A stretch of DNA of 64,000 nucleotides from positions 1 to 64,000 of the forward strand of contig MARA01000063.1 in assembly GCA_001792895.1 (NCBI GenBank). Reading direction: 5' to 3'. Below, in pieces: positions 1 through 10,172 of this stretch. Numbering within the stretch: the stretch's first letter is position 1; every line of letters begins with the position of its first letter. Under the pieces are notes generated by a model that saw only the letters and a program-made list of their open reading frames with translations, did not search any database and was not told the origin of the DNA. The stretch comes from Lentinus brumalis (taxonomy: Eukaryota > Basidiomycota > Agaricomycetes > Polyporales > Polyporaceae). Both the position numbers and the translations under genes were made by a program.

Positions 1-940
1 CGTACAGTCAGGGCGGGCTTCAACAATACAGCGGCTCATTTTGCCTACCATGCGGTCGCAACCATCTGCACCTCCGTGTAAGACAATACCCCACCGGATG
101 AGCTTATGATGCCCATCAATGTGCCATAAGTAGTTGGGGAAGGGAACCGAGTAGATCCTTCGGTCTATGGCAGGACGTCTGCGGAGAATCTGGCGAAGAC
201 CGTCAACACGACGCAAGGATGCCTTCACCCGGGCATGCTGTACACGAAGACCCTTGTCATTGAGCCATGCGTAGGCATATCGCCAGCCTGATCGGGGTTT
301 GAGCTCCTTGAAGTAACGTAGAAGAAGGTCGAGGTCCTGATCGGAGATGGTTGCAAATGAAGGGAGAGGGACATTGTGCTCTGCCAGCTGCTTGCGAACC
401 GTGTGACGGGACACACCTAGGGCTCTTGCCAGCGCACTTTTGCTGATCTTGCGTCCCGGCGCCATCGCTTCCTGCAAAACCGCCGGATCAATCCTCACAG
501 CCGGTCGCCCGCGCTTGCCGGTCTGGATGAAGGCCACCACTTGAGGCTTGTGGAGAATATCCCGGTGACTGAACAAAAACGCGTGAGCAGTAGCTAAGCT
601 CCATGGTTACAACTCACATGACATCCACCGAGATCGCGGCCTGGTCAAGCTCAGTGATAAGAGCGTTCAACGCCCTATAGCAATCTTCTCCCCAGACACG
701 GTCCCGAACGTCTGCTGTGAGCTGCTGCATGATGGGTAGCATACGAACAGAGAGTCGTTCAGATTGGAGGCGTAACCTAATAGGATCCCCATCCTCCAGA
801 CGGAGAAGCTGGCTTGAATGATTGTAGGCTTCCGCAATCACTTCATGACCCTGTTGTACAACTGCGGACCAGAAATAACCAGCAGGCCGATCAGGGAGGT
901 CCGGAAACTGAGCCGGCCGAGACCAAGGGCAAGACGTCAT
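1..940 (-). CDS. integrase-core (DDE/rve-like) domain protein, 3' part beyond the window
   Basis: Minus-strand gene running off the left edge. The first exon (614-940) reads MTSCPWSRPAQFPD and ends at a GTGAGT donor. A plausible acceptor (TTTTTGTTCAG) near 566 gives an intron of about 50 nt, and the frame then stays open to base 1. The second exon holds an HTH-like segment (KISKSALARALGVSRHTV), then SGWRYAYAWLNDKGLRV, then WHIDGHHKLIRWGIVLHGGA followed by DGCDRMV. The block WHIDGHHKLIRWG is the start of an integrase-like catalytic core common in basidiomycete genomes, and its first Asp is probably the first catalytic acidic residue. Mobile-element origin is inferred from the family. Whether the core is complete cannot be judged because the rest lies outside the window. 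Confidence 0.72.
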
Positions 941-1103
941 GTGTGCGAGGTTTTCGACAAGAGGCTAAAAAGGGCGGCTATCTGACAGGAGTTTGGTAGC
1001 CAGTCTGGCGTTAAAGGGAGGCTTCGCGCACCCACGCTCGGACCGCTTCCGCCTTTGGAAATTTATGAGTTGACAAGAAGCACTACCTCCACAACATTCT
1101 CCT

Positions 1104-2094
1104 TTGCCTGAAGGGAGCATGCCCTTGCTTCGCCCTGGTCAGTTGGGCCCTCCTGCTCGACACCCCGTTTATTACCTTCCCAAGGCAGATTTGATCATTC
1201 GGGTGAGTCTTGTTTGTTTACTCATACACTGGACCGTCCTCACCTTCGCCACGTCATCCAGCTTACTGCCTCCAACGTTCTTTACCGTCTTCCCAGCTCC
1301 TACCTCTGCCTGGACTCTGCGTGTTTCGAATCAATGTTGTCAATTCATCCAGCGGAGATTCTAGATGGACGCACGGATGACAACCCCCTCGACATCCCCG
1401 GCATTACCACGGAGGAGCTGGAGTGTTTCTTGGATTATCAACTTAGACAGTGAGTAGAACAAGTCTCTGATCCTTGCGTGTAGTACTTACAACTCTCAGC
1501 CGCCTTCCTCGCAACAACCAAGAAGCCCTCACGGTGATCCTTCGTCTGGGTCATTTTTTCCAGTACGAGGCCGCTCAGGTTGACGCGGCGGCAGCACTTG
1601 AACAACTTCCAAGCTTCGATGCTGTCTCGAAGTACGTGCTCGGCTTGAAGATGGGCATACGTGGATGGGTTATCAGCGCATTCACAGACCTCGTCTCCCC
1701 CGGGGCTCGTCAGCTTACCCGTGAGGAGGTGGGGCGATTGGAACTCATGCCGTACCATGCCATTATGGAAACCCGGGCACGCATCGAAGCCCACCGACGC
1801 TCTATTGCCTACAGCATTCCGCCTATGTCTCACGCGAAGGGTTGTCCCAGCGACATTGACTGCGGCGTGGCTTGGAAGCTGGAGTGGAAGAACAAGGTCG
1901 CCCCGCATCTCATGCATCCCGACGAGGCTGTCCGTGGCCGAGCAATCCTGGACATGCTGGAGAAGAAGGACATCCACGAGGTGCATGCGGCATGTCGGTT
2001 AGGCATGGTTGAACGTATGAAGATCTCGGGGGTGCTTACTTATGAGGACCAGATTGTCGAGCAGGCGTTGCGATCCCTTGCACCCCCTCCATAG
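1104..2094 (+). CDS. BTB/POZ domain protein
   Basis: Three exons fit in phase: 1104-1202, 1262-1449 and 1500-2094, giving 293 residues. Both introns are 50-60 nt with GTGAGT donors and CAG acceptors. The N-terminal part has the layout of fungal BTB proteins: HPVYYLPKADLIIR, then the core LTASNVLYRLPSSYL, ACFESMLS and DNPLDIPGITTEELECFLDY. The remaining ~200 residues (RLPRNNQEALTVILRLGHFF, then a mostly helical region ending VEQALRSLAPPP) match the variable C-terminal half of these proteins. BTB domains mediate protein-protein interaction; no partner can be inferred. Basidiomycetes carry many such genes and only the fold is recognisable. ATG 1119 is an alternative start. Confidence 0.78.
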
Positions 2095-2236
2095 TCATAA
2101 GTATTCATCGATATGCATTGTGCTTCGTTACGATACATTGTCCTAATCACCATCATTCGTTCGTTGATTTCTCGAAAGTGCCCTTTGTACCGATCGTAAC
2201 GGATCGTCGAAATATACATCTGCAAACTCTGATACC

Positions 2237-4402
2237 CTATTTCCCCTTCCCTTTGAAAGAGGGCAGCTGACCATGTACACGTTGAAACTTGCACAAGAGG
2301 TGCTCCACCATTATGGCATCCAACCCGACTAGATCCTGATCCTCCTGCGCAATTGTCTCCTGCAGATAGTTCAATAAGTTTTGAAATGCTCCGACAACCT
2401 CTTCCTGTGAAGCATCCTTGCTGATAATTTGGCCCGTCTCCACAAGTCCCATAAGTGACCCTAAACCGTTCTTGTGAATGACAACTCCAACTTCTTCCGC
2501 ACTGGGTGATTCCACGACTCCGGAGTACGACAGTCCGCTGCAAGCAGGAATGCTGTCAACTTGCCAACCTGGGGAAGCCTTGACTGAAGACGGGGCCCAA
2601 GCGGATGCTTTGGAGTAGACCTCTTGTCCGCGCGCTTCACTTGCTGCTTCGCCCATCGAAAGAAGCGAGCGAAGGGGACTTTGCCTTGGCACTCCGCGAG
2701 TAATTTCTTCCAGACCTCTTCTGCGGCGAAATATACGTCTATGTCCCGCATTCCACCGTATCGAGTCCCTTGCGCCGTTCCGTAACAGGTCATGTTGAAG
2801 AAATAGGCCAGCGACTGAGGATCGTCCTTCACGAAATTGCGCGCCTCCTTGAATGCATCCCATTCCCCTTCGTTGCTGAACAATGTGGGGTTGCCATTAT
2901 CCTTTGCAGCAGGCGTGTTGAAGGTAAGAGCGCGGTTGATAACACAGCTGGCAAATGCGCCAGGCTTGCGCACATTCGCAGGATGAAATGGTCCGTCAGG
3001 CCCTGTTACAGCACTCCTGGTCGGGGCAAGATTTCTGAAAGGCAAGAATCGGTCGACATCGGACGCGACCAGCTGCTGAATAACGGAGGTTGGTCCTTCT
3101 CCGCGTACGAGTGGAAGAAGATCCTGGAAGAACTCGACAATGGCATCCAACCCTCTTTGCTTGTCCAATTGATCGGAAGGAGGGGTTAAAGCTGGGCTGA
3201 GCGTGGGCAATAGATCAATGATACGAGAAGGGGAGGAGGGCTTCGGGCTTGAGCGGTGGAAGTGAGAGCACATCGAAGTGGCAGGAATGTTGTTGTTGGG
3301 AAGGGGATAGGGACCGGGCATGCGACGCATAGCGGAAGACACATCAGAAAAGTTGGGAATGTGCGGCGCGCACCCTTGTATAGCCACAGTAATTTGATCC
3401 AAGACTCCCCGCTCCGTGGACAATTCACATGAGAGTGGTAGATCATGCAAGGCTTCGTGAACGGTACCAGGTCAGACAAGCGAAGGCTCGACCATCGTTG
3501 ACGGCGCATGTCCAGCACGGCTGCCTTGATCTCCTTGTACGGCCGCCACACGCCACGTAACAGCAGTATGTCCAAGTTCCCGCCACATATGTCCACCAAA
3601 TGCAAGACGAAGTATGCTGAGAGTAGTTCGGAAGTTGTTGGAAACCCTAACCACTTTCGAAGTAGCGTGATAACCTGCACACAAACCGCGATAGGATCGC
3701 AGTCATGGCCTTGACGGGTGATGTATGCGGCTTTCATGCTCGAGGGACAGTTGGGGAAATAGTTGCTTGGATGTATAAGCCGATCGGGTTCATGCCAGCG
3801 TAGCTTGAGATATACGTCGCGTGTGAGTTGGGACAGCCAAAGATCTGCGCCGTCCAGAGCGGAAGAATCTTCTTCTAATTCAGATGCATAGAGAGGATAG
3901 CGGATGCGCATTCCTGCGTAAGCCAGTACCATGCAACTGCACTAGCAAGCATGATGTCGCGGCGTTCCATCGCGATGGTGAGGTCAAACAATTCGACGGA
4001 CGCCCTTTGAATACTATGGCACGGCCACATCTGAGCGAGTTGCAAGGCAAACTGTACACCGGTGCGATCATCTGCTCCGTATGAAGACAGGAATTGCTCT
4101 AACATCTTGGAGGGTACAGGCATGGAGCCGTTTGACAGTCCAGACGCAAGGCTGCAGATATGCTGATGCTCTATGAGCAAGCTTCCGAGTGAGAAGACGT
4201 CCAAAATAGGTTGGAAGACTGCGCAGCGATCAGTCTCAAAGACATTGTCGTCAAAGGGCAAATACATACAAGGCGTTGACAATGTTGGTTCACCCGACTC
4301 TGCGAGCAATTCGTCTTCTACTCGCGCATACCAATCTTCTGCCGGGACGGTGTTGTCTGTGTCTTCTGTATCTTGAACATCATCCATGATAGTATGTGCC
4401 AT
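2237..4402 (-). pseudogene. basidiomycete-specific protein of unknown function, frameshifted
   Basis: One long protein can be followed on the minus strand, but in changing frames. 4402-3915 begins MAHTIMDDVQDTEDTD; 3930-3450 contains GMRIRYPLYASELEED and LLRGVWRPYKEIKAAV; 3450-2520 begins HDLPLSCELSTERGVLDQIT and contains GKVPFARFFRWAKQQVKR; 2530-2237 contains GLGSLMGLVETGQI and ends DAIMVEHLLCKFQRVHGQLP. I recall the C-terminal block (late Gly-Leu-Gly segment, then MVEHLLCKFQR) from a family common in Agaricomycetes that I cannot name. The frame changes near 3920, 3445 and 2520 have no good intron between the halves; at 3445 one missing G (AAGCC for AAGGCC) explains the shift. It lies 97 bp downstream of the TET-like gene on the same strand. 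Either pseudogene or uncorrected indels. Confidence 0.5.
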
Positions 4403-4498
4403 TGCGTAGTCGGGTGTACTGAATCCCAGATCATATTCATTGCCTGACGGTTGGAGGGGTACATGCGCTAATGAATTTCAATCGGCATACTGATAACA

Positions 4499-6931
4499 TC
4501 AGGCCACATGTGAACGCGTACGAAGATTGTAGCTATGCCCCGCCCCCTCCTCATGCTCCTCGTAGTCGGAAGGTTTGTCTGCCTGCGTGGCGGTCGCCTT
4601 CTGCGCCTGCTTGACTGGAATGTAGGTCAATTCCACTGAGTCAAGTCTTGCGCAGCGAGGACGTGCTTAATGGTGTCCGATTAACCTTCACATTAAGGCC
4701 GGATGCAATTATTGACTCACGGGGCTGCCGCTCTTTGGCGGGTTTAGGTTTAGTAACTGATCCCGTCTTCGGAGAGGATTTCGCCGGTTTTAACGCGGCG
4801 ACTACTGTCTTCTGGCGCTTGGAACAATTGGGCTCCGTATCGCCTTGCGGAGCTTCCGAATCTGCAACATATTTGCGCTTGGTGCCTTTGCCTGTGTATG
4901 TCGTGTCAGTGTCTGGCAAATTCTGACTTGCAGTGTTGCATTGCGCTCACCCGAACTAGTTCCCGCTGTGTTCTGCATAGCGTCTTCTGTAGGCATCACC
5001 ACCACAGATGCAGCTGGACGTTCAAGTCAGAACAGGAATGAATCCCGGAAAAAAAATCTTACGATTGCGACCATGTCTGTACATGAATGGGAGAAACTTG
5101 GATTTCTTTGCCTTGAACGCGTCCCATTTCCGCATAGCTTCAGCCCGAGCAGGAAAGTTAGATTCCTCTGGCCGAAGACGCCAACGTTCTGGGTACGTCT
5201 TCACCCCGTGCTCATCCTCGTAGTAAAATACTTTTGACAGTGCATCGAGGTCGAGTTTCATTGCCGAATGTGCCTTTACTTGTCGGTGGAAGAAAGCTAA
5301 CTGCTGGCATTGCGCCTGGTAATACCATTGAAGGTATGCATCCTCGTCTGTCAAAGTAGGTCCACTTGTGATCCACGTGGCGTTGTTTGTAGTGCTTGCT
5401 TTGCCGTCGTATCTGTAGATAGTGTTAGCATACTTCTGTCGAAGTAGCAAGCATTGGTACCTAGGGTGTATCATTTCTGGTGACATATGAAACATGCGGT
5501 CTTTGGGTAAGGCACCCAAGGCGAGCGACGTGTCGCCATCAACCATTTGCTTAGGCGGATAGCAAACCACGACAAATCGATATGACCAAGGCTCAAGGTC
5601 GTTGCCAGAGAAATCCATAGGAGGATATCCACCATGTTGCCGCAATCCTGAGAAGCAGCACGCAACAAAGCGGACAATTCTGAAATAATCCATGAGCTGG
5701 TGCAATTTTCAACAACTACGAACGTACCAACTGCTAAACCCAATTCAACATTCAAGAAATAACCAGGATGCACACCATCGGCGAGATCGCTATTTGCTAG
5801 AAGTACTGTCATCGCCCCTGGAGAGTCATTGTCATCCGCATGCGGAAGACCGAACGATCCCATTTCGCCCGACAGAGATCCTTTTGACTTTATCAGAGCC
5901 TGAAAAACAGTGTATTTGCAATAACTGACCCGACCCAGACGACGCGTCTTGAGTTGCTGCAAGATTCATTTGTATGCCTCCGAATGCATAGTTATGACCG
6001 TCGCCAAGTCGAGGTGAGTTAACGTTCTCGGCCTGAAGTTGCTGAGCTTTGGCTAGCTCAGCGTCTGATGCTTCGAGGACGGCATGCCAGCCCGTGCGGA
6101 AGCCTTTGGCAGTCCATCTATCAGCCTGGATGAAGACAACACCTCGAAATACATACCTTGAGGACAAATTGACGCAGCTTATGGTGATTCGTAACTTCGC
6201 CTGAAACCTTTGCGCCAACGGTGGGTCCAGAGAGCTTGCGCTGAGCTTGATATGACTGGCCCAAAGGATAACACCGCTCGGCGCCTTCCACGTTAACTGC
6301 AAGACGGCTGTGTTCGAATCGAGCGCCACCTTTCCACTCGCCCTGACGGTTGAGACGAGCTTTGCGCAGATCACGGTTTTTGGGTCTCTAGAGCCAGATC
6401 ACGAGCTTTGTCCATATCTTCTTTGAAGGGAGCTAACACTTCTCTGCAAAGAGGTTTAGGTTTAATAACAATCACAGCAATATGCACTCACAACGACGGC
6501 ACGACCATCACAATGTCATCATCCTCTTCCTTGCCGCTGCCCCACATGTCGCGTAAAAGGACATAGGATCCCGGCCGCAGGATAACGTATCCTGTAACTT
6601 TGAGCACATATGCAAATAGAGATTCGGTGAATAACTTACCAGCCCCTTTCAAACCCTGCTCGGTGCCCCGTGGAAATGGCAATTTGCGAGTTTTTTCGTA
6701 GGTGTTAGCCATTTGCTTCTCGCGAGTGTCGGAAAGGGCGATATATATGACGTCATGAGGAACGTCTCGCGGGATCTTGGAATGGGAAGTGATGCGGTAC
6801 AGTTGTACCTGACAGGCAGCACGTCCAGGTAGATGGACTGGCTCCCAACCATCACCCGGTCCTAGAGCCTCTGAACCCAGGATGAGATGAGTCTGTTTTG
6901 ACAAATACTGATACTTACTGCGCGCGACCAT
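4499..6931 (-). CDS. TET/JBP-like 2-oxoglutarate Fe(II) dioxygenase, probable
   Basis: Multi-exon minus-strand gene. The first exon (to about 6643) begins MVARSKYQYLSKQTHLI. The next holds VILRPGSYVLLRDMWGSG, then DLRKARLNRQGEWKGGARF and YPLGQSYQAQRKLSGPTVG. The core reads GSFGLPHADDNDSPGAMTVL, then GVHPGYFLNVELGLAV, FSGLRQHGGYPP and WSYRFVVVCYPP. I read HAD as the HxD iron-binding pair, the His of GLRQHGG as the third ligand and the Arg of SYRF as the 2-oxoglutarate contact, as in TET/JBP enzymes that oxidise 5-methylcytosine. The C-terminal part (FYYEDEHGVKTYPERWRLRP) is followed by a Lys-rich tail ending SYNLRTRSHVA. A one-base frame change near 6376-6395, beside an A5 run, and one doubtful intron phase near 5745 leave the reading frame uncertain. 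Confidence 0.52.
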
Positions 6932-7972
6932 CTTGTACCGCTACGATAGGGACAAATATGCAGAGGGATAACTAAAACAAACGGCAATTACTCAGCGAAT
7001 AAGTAACGCCAATTAAAGTATTTGTATGCTCACAGCGCGGCCGTCACGAAAACGTACACCACGAGCAAATCTGCCTCAACTGGAGCCCGGCGCAGCTGTC
7101 GACATGATAACTGTTAGACTACTGCGACAAAATGGTGGGTGCACCATGCCTACGTTTTGCGCGTTGACGCAGGATACAGATACTCTGAAGAGCGAATGAC
7201 ACTCCTCAACAGCGTGGCTTGATCTGACGGCGGTCCAGGGCAGCGCTTGGGCGGATTGAGCTGAGTTCCCGAGATATGAGGTATGCTGGACAAGCAGAAT
7301 CGTAAGGGACGCACCGTAAGGACGGGAACAGGGAACGGTTGCGTTCCTATTCCGAGTGGGCCTTCTAATACCCAACCTCAACGCTGACAAAATTGGGGTG
7401 CCATCAGTCCAAGATCGAGGGAATGCGGAAGGCGCCCCATCAGGCGGATAAGCATGCAACGGTGATGCAGTCACCCGATGCTCAGGAGTGCTTCGATCGT
7501 CCTGCCGCCTGACAGGCACCACAAATCTTGGAGCCCCGACTGCAATCATGCCGCAAATCGACATGGCCTCCGACATGTGAAAATGGTTGAAATGCTTACC
7601 GTGTCATAAAAGGGAATGCAGGCCGCCGCGATGAGCGGGTCTAAGTATGGCCGCCGGGCGGGCAGGCCAAGTCGGGAGATCGGGCCTCGCTGCTTTATTG
7701 CGCTGTAAGGAAAACAGTCAGTCTCCTATTGACCCAATGCGACCCAAGGAAACACTGGCCAGGGGCCAAGGCAGACGCAATCAAAGGTAAGTGCGCAGCG
7801 ACCTATAGAACGGAAAGGGATCTCGACATGTATTGACACCGTCTCAGGTGCCACCTCGAAGGCTGGAACGATCAGATGAGAAAAACCGTCTACAGGGGGG
7901 AGGGGAGCACCGGCTATTGCATGAGCTAGACAGCTGCAGTCCCAGTCCGCATTCTGCTGGTATACCAGCAAG
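6932..7972. other. non-coding or undetermined stretch upstream of the TET-like gene
   Basis: No gene is supported here. A 166-codon minus-strand ORF (7576-7076, starting MSEAMSICGMIAVGAPRFVV) and a 128-codon one (8112-7726) are open but compositionally loose and match nothing I recognise. They could be a disordered 5' exon of the TET-like gene or chance ORFs. Confidence 0.3.
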
Positions 7973-7973
7973 A

Positions 7974-8023
7974 GAGATCGCCTCCATTGCGACACCGTCT
8001 TGCACGGCCATGGAGGCGATCTC
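7974..8023. repeat. inverted repeat, 14-bp arms and 22-bp loop
   Basis: Arm GAGATCGCCTCCAT at 7974-7987 is exactly complementary to ATGGAGGCGATCTC at 8010-8023. A separate short palindrome, CTGGTATACCAG, sits just upstream at about 7947-7958. With the larger palindrome 50 bp downstream, this makes three nested or adjacent hairpins in 210 bp. Confidence 0.85.
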
Positions 8024-8072
8024 ACGGGTGCCATGCCCCGCCGAATGCGATGGCCTTGGGAGTCTCCGGTGG

Positions 8073-8155
8073 CTAGGATGTTTAGGGGCAAGACAGTGTC
8101 GACGCACGTCATAGTATGACGTGCGTCGACACTGTCTTGCCCCTAAACATCCTAG
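8073..8155. repeat. 83-bp perfect palindrome
   Basis: Bases 8073-8113 (beginning CTAGGATGTTTAGGGGCAAG) are the exact reverse complement of 8115-8155, with a single G at 8114 as the centre. No mismatch occurs over 41 bp per arm, and symmetry stops abruptly at 8072/8156. A perfect arm of this length with no loop points to recent formation, such as fold-back synthesis, a terminal inverted repeat closed on itself, or an assembly artefact. Confidence 0.95.
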
Positions 8156-8623
8156 TAGCACGCGTAGCTGGATGTAAAGTCCTCGACGCCCTCAACGATC
8201 TCTTCATATGGGTCGCCCAACGTACTGTTAAACAACACCGGTCTGCCAATCGTGCATGGGAGATTGGCAGCATGGTAGAGTACCGCTAGACAGTATGTAT
8301 GAGTAAAGTTGCCCGAACTGCGGGCACGCTCAAATCCAAGCTCAGACATCTTACTCACGGGCAATATCCAAGCTCATAATCGAGAGCATGAGCGTGAGGA
8401 CTTCCTGCTCCAAACGTTGTGTCTGATTAAGAGCCGCCAGCTGATATTCTGTCGGCTGAAGGAGCTTTGGCCATCTAGACCGCCAAAGAGCCGAAGCGAC
8501 GGCACTGTCGACCAGTATAAGCAGCTGAGTTCGAGAGACGTTTACCACTGATGACATACCTTTTGAATGCATGATAACCTGCAGCGAAATACGGGCTTTG
8601 GAAGAAGAGCCAGCAAACAACAT
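8152..8623 (-). CDS. hypothetical two-exon fragment beside the palindrome
   Basis: Exon 1 (8623 to about 8354) contains LLILVDSAVASALWRSRWPK and TQRLEQEVLTLMLSIMSLDI and ends at a GTGAGTAAG donor. A CCCGCAG acceptor near 8315 joins it to SSGNFTHTYCLAVLYHAANL, which ends TSSYACY. The stop TAG (8152-8154) lies inside the outermost bases of the 83-bp palindrome, so the original 3' end may have been replaced when the palindrome formed. Family not recognised. Low confidence that it is expressed. Confidence 0.3.
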
Positions 8624-8710
8624 TGAAAAGCGGGAGATGGAGAACGCCTAGGTGAGAAGCGCCCAGAAAGGGATGACACATTGTTTCCCAGCCGACGTCT
8701 TAACCATATC

Positions 8711-8748
8711 TCCTTCTCCTTCTCCTCCTCCTCCTCCTCCTCTTCCTC
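8711..8748. repeat. CTC/TCC-type microsatellite
   Basis: Pyrimidine tract of CTT and CTC triplets, with about six uninterrupted CTC units in the middle, about 30 bp upstream of the fatty acid synthase relic. Confidence 0.9.
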
Positions 8749-8774
8749 AGGCTCCCTTTTCTGAACACACCACT

Positions 8775-9316
8775 CGTGCGAGGACATCCACCGGCCCATC
8801 CTCTTGACGTACGGCTTGATTCACCAGCAGTCGAACCTCATCCTTGTCGGTGGCTCCGGTTTCGGTGGCGCTGACGACCTCTGGCCGTACCTCATCCGTG
8901 GAACAGTACGGACTTCAGCCGATGCCGTCTGACGGCTTCCTATTCGCCGGTCGCGTCATGGTCGCGAAGGAGGCACACTGCACGAGCTCGTCGGCCAAGG
9001 ACCTCATCGTCGCGGCTCCTGGTGTCGATGACACGCAACGGGAGGGTACATACGCGAAGGAGACTGGCGGCATCCTCACTGTCCGCTTCGAGCTCGGCGA
9101 GTCCATACACAAGATTGCGACGCGCGCCGTCAAGCTCTTGAAGGAGTTCGACAATACCGTCTTCAAGCTGCCGAAGGAGAAGTGCGCGGCGTGGCTCACG
9201 GAGCATCGCGCGGAGGTCATCGCGAAGCTCAACAAGGACTTCGCTAAGCTGGAAGAAGGACAGATCGTCGTCGAGGACATCGCAGATATGACCTCCGAGG
9301 AAGTCGTCCTCCGCAT
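8775..9316 (+). pseudogene. fatty acid synthase (beta-type region) fragment, 5' half of mosaic
   Basis: Reads IHRPILLTYGLIHQQSNLIL, VGGSGFGGADDLWPYL, then after a one-base frame change near 8895 YGLQPMPSDGFLFAGRVMVA, GGILTVRFELGESIHKIATR and VFKLPKEKCAAWLTEHRAEV, ending EDIADMTSEEVVLRM. This string is characteristic of the enoyl reductase/dehydratase-proximal part of fungal type I fatty acid synthase. Intact synthases are thousands of residues long; only about 180 are present, with no upstream domains, so it cannot be functional. It changes in frame into P450 sequence at about 9317. Confidence 0.88.
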
Positions 9317-10172
9317 GTACGTATACCAACACAAGTACATCAAAGCGCTCTATGAGCGATACGGCGATGTCGTCCGGATCGGTACGAGGTCAGATTTACT
9401 CTGGGCATATTTTCTTCTCATCTCTCGCCCCAGGTCCGAACGAGCTCTCCATCCGCGACGCGTCGCTCTTTAACCCTCTCATGGGCTCCTCTGGTGTTTC
9501 GAAGGGTCCACGTACGTATCGCGTCTCTGCCCTCGCTGCCTTGCTGACGCGTACCCTCAGACTTCATCGGGCGCATGCTCACCGACAGCGCCCTGCCAAT
9601 GGTCGGCATCCAGAACACGGACGTGCACCTTCTCCGATCCCGCTGCCGCTGACCGGTCACATAGAATCAAGAAGACCTGCCGGACGCGCCCCCCGTTCCG
9701 ATACAGCGGCTCGTCGACGACGGTGTTCTCGCTATCATTGCAGGCGCGGACACGACGTCCAGCGCGATGACGACGATCGTCTACTGTCTGCTCACGCACC
9801 CCGACGTGTATGAGCGGCTGCAGGCCGAGGTCGACAAGTTCTACCCGTCCGGCGAGGACGCACTGGTCACGAAGCACCACCGCGAGATGCCCTACCTGAA
9901 CGCCGTCATGTATGTACATCTTTTCCCATCCACGCGACTCGTACTAACTCGCGAGCAGAAACGAGGTTCTGCGCGTGTACCCGCCCGTACCGGGAGGCAG
10001 CCAACGGCAGGTCCCTCCGAACCCTCTACATCCCCGCAGGCACGAGCTTCTGGTGCCACATCTACTCGACGCAGCACGACACGCGCAACTTCACCGACCC
10101 GTCCTCCTTCTGGCCTGAGCGCTGGCTCCTCGCCGCGCGCGACCCCTCTCTCCCGCCCTCGGATCCCGCCGT
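9317..10172 (+). pseudogene. cytochrome P450 fragment embedded in the fatty acid synthase relic
   Basis: After the synthase-type VVLRM the same frame reads YQHKYIKALYERYGDVVRIG, and across a short intron PNELSIRDASLFNPLMGSSG, a microsomal P450 N-terminal block. The next recognisable block is the I-helix RLVDDGVLAIIAGADTTSSA (about 9700-9760), then the K-helix NEVLRVYPP with its ExxR pair and the PERF-like FWPERW. The membrane anchor, the stretch between the B'-C region and the I-helix, and the Cys-containing heme loop are absent. Introns are kept, so the fragment came from genomic DNA and not from a processed transcript. It ends near 10172, where AYFLAISQRPGQKPVSFIPV restarts the synthase. 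Confidence 0.85.
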
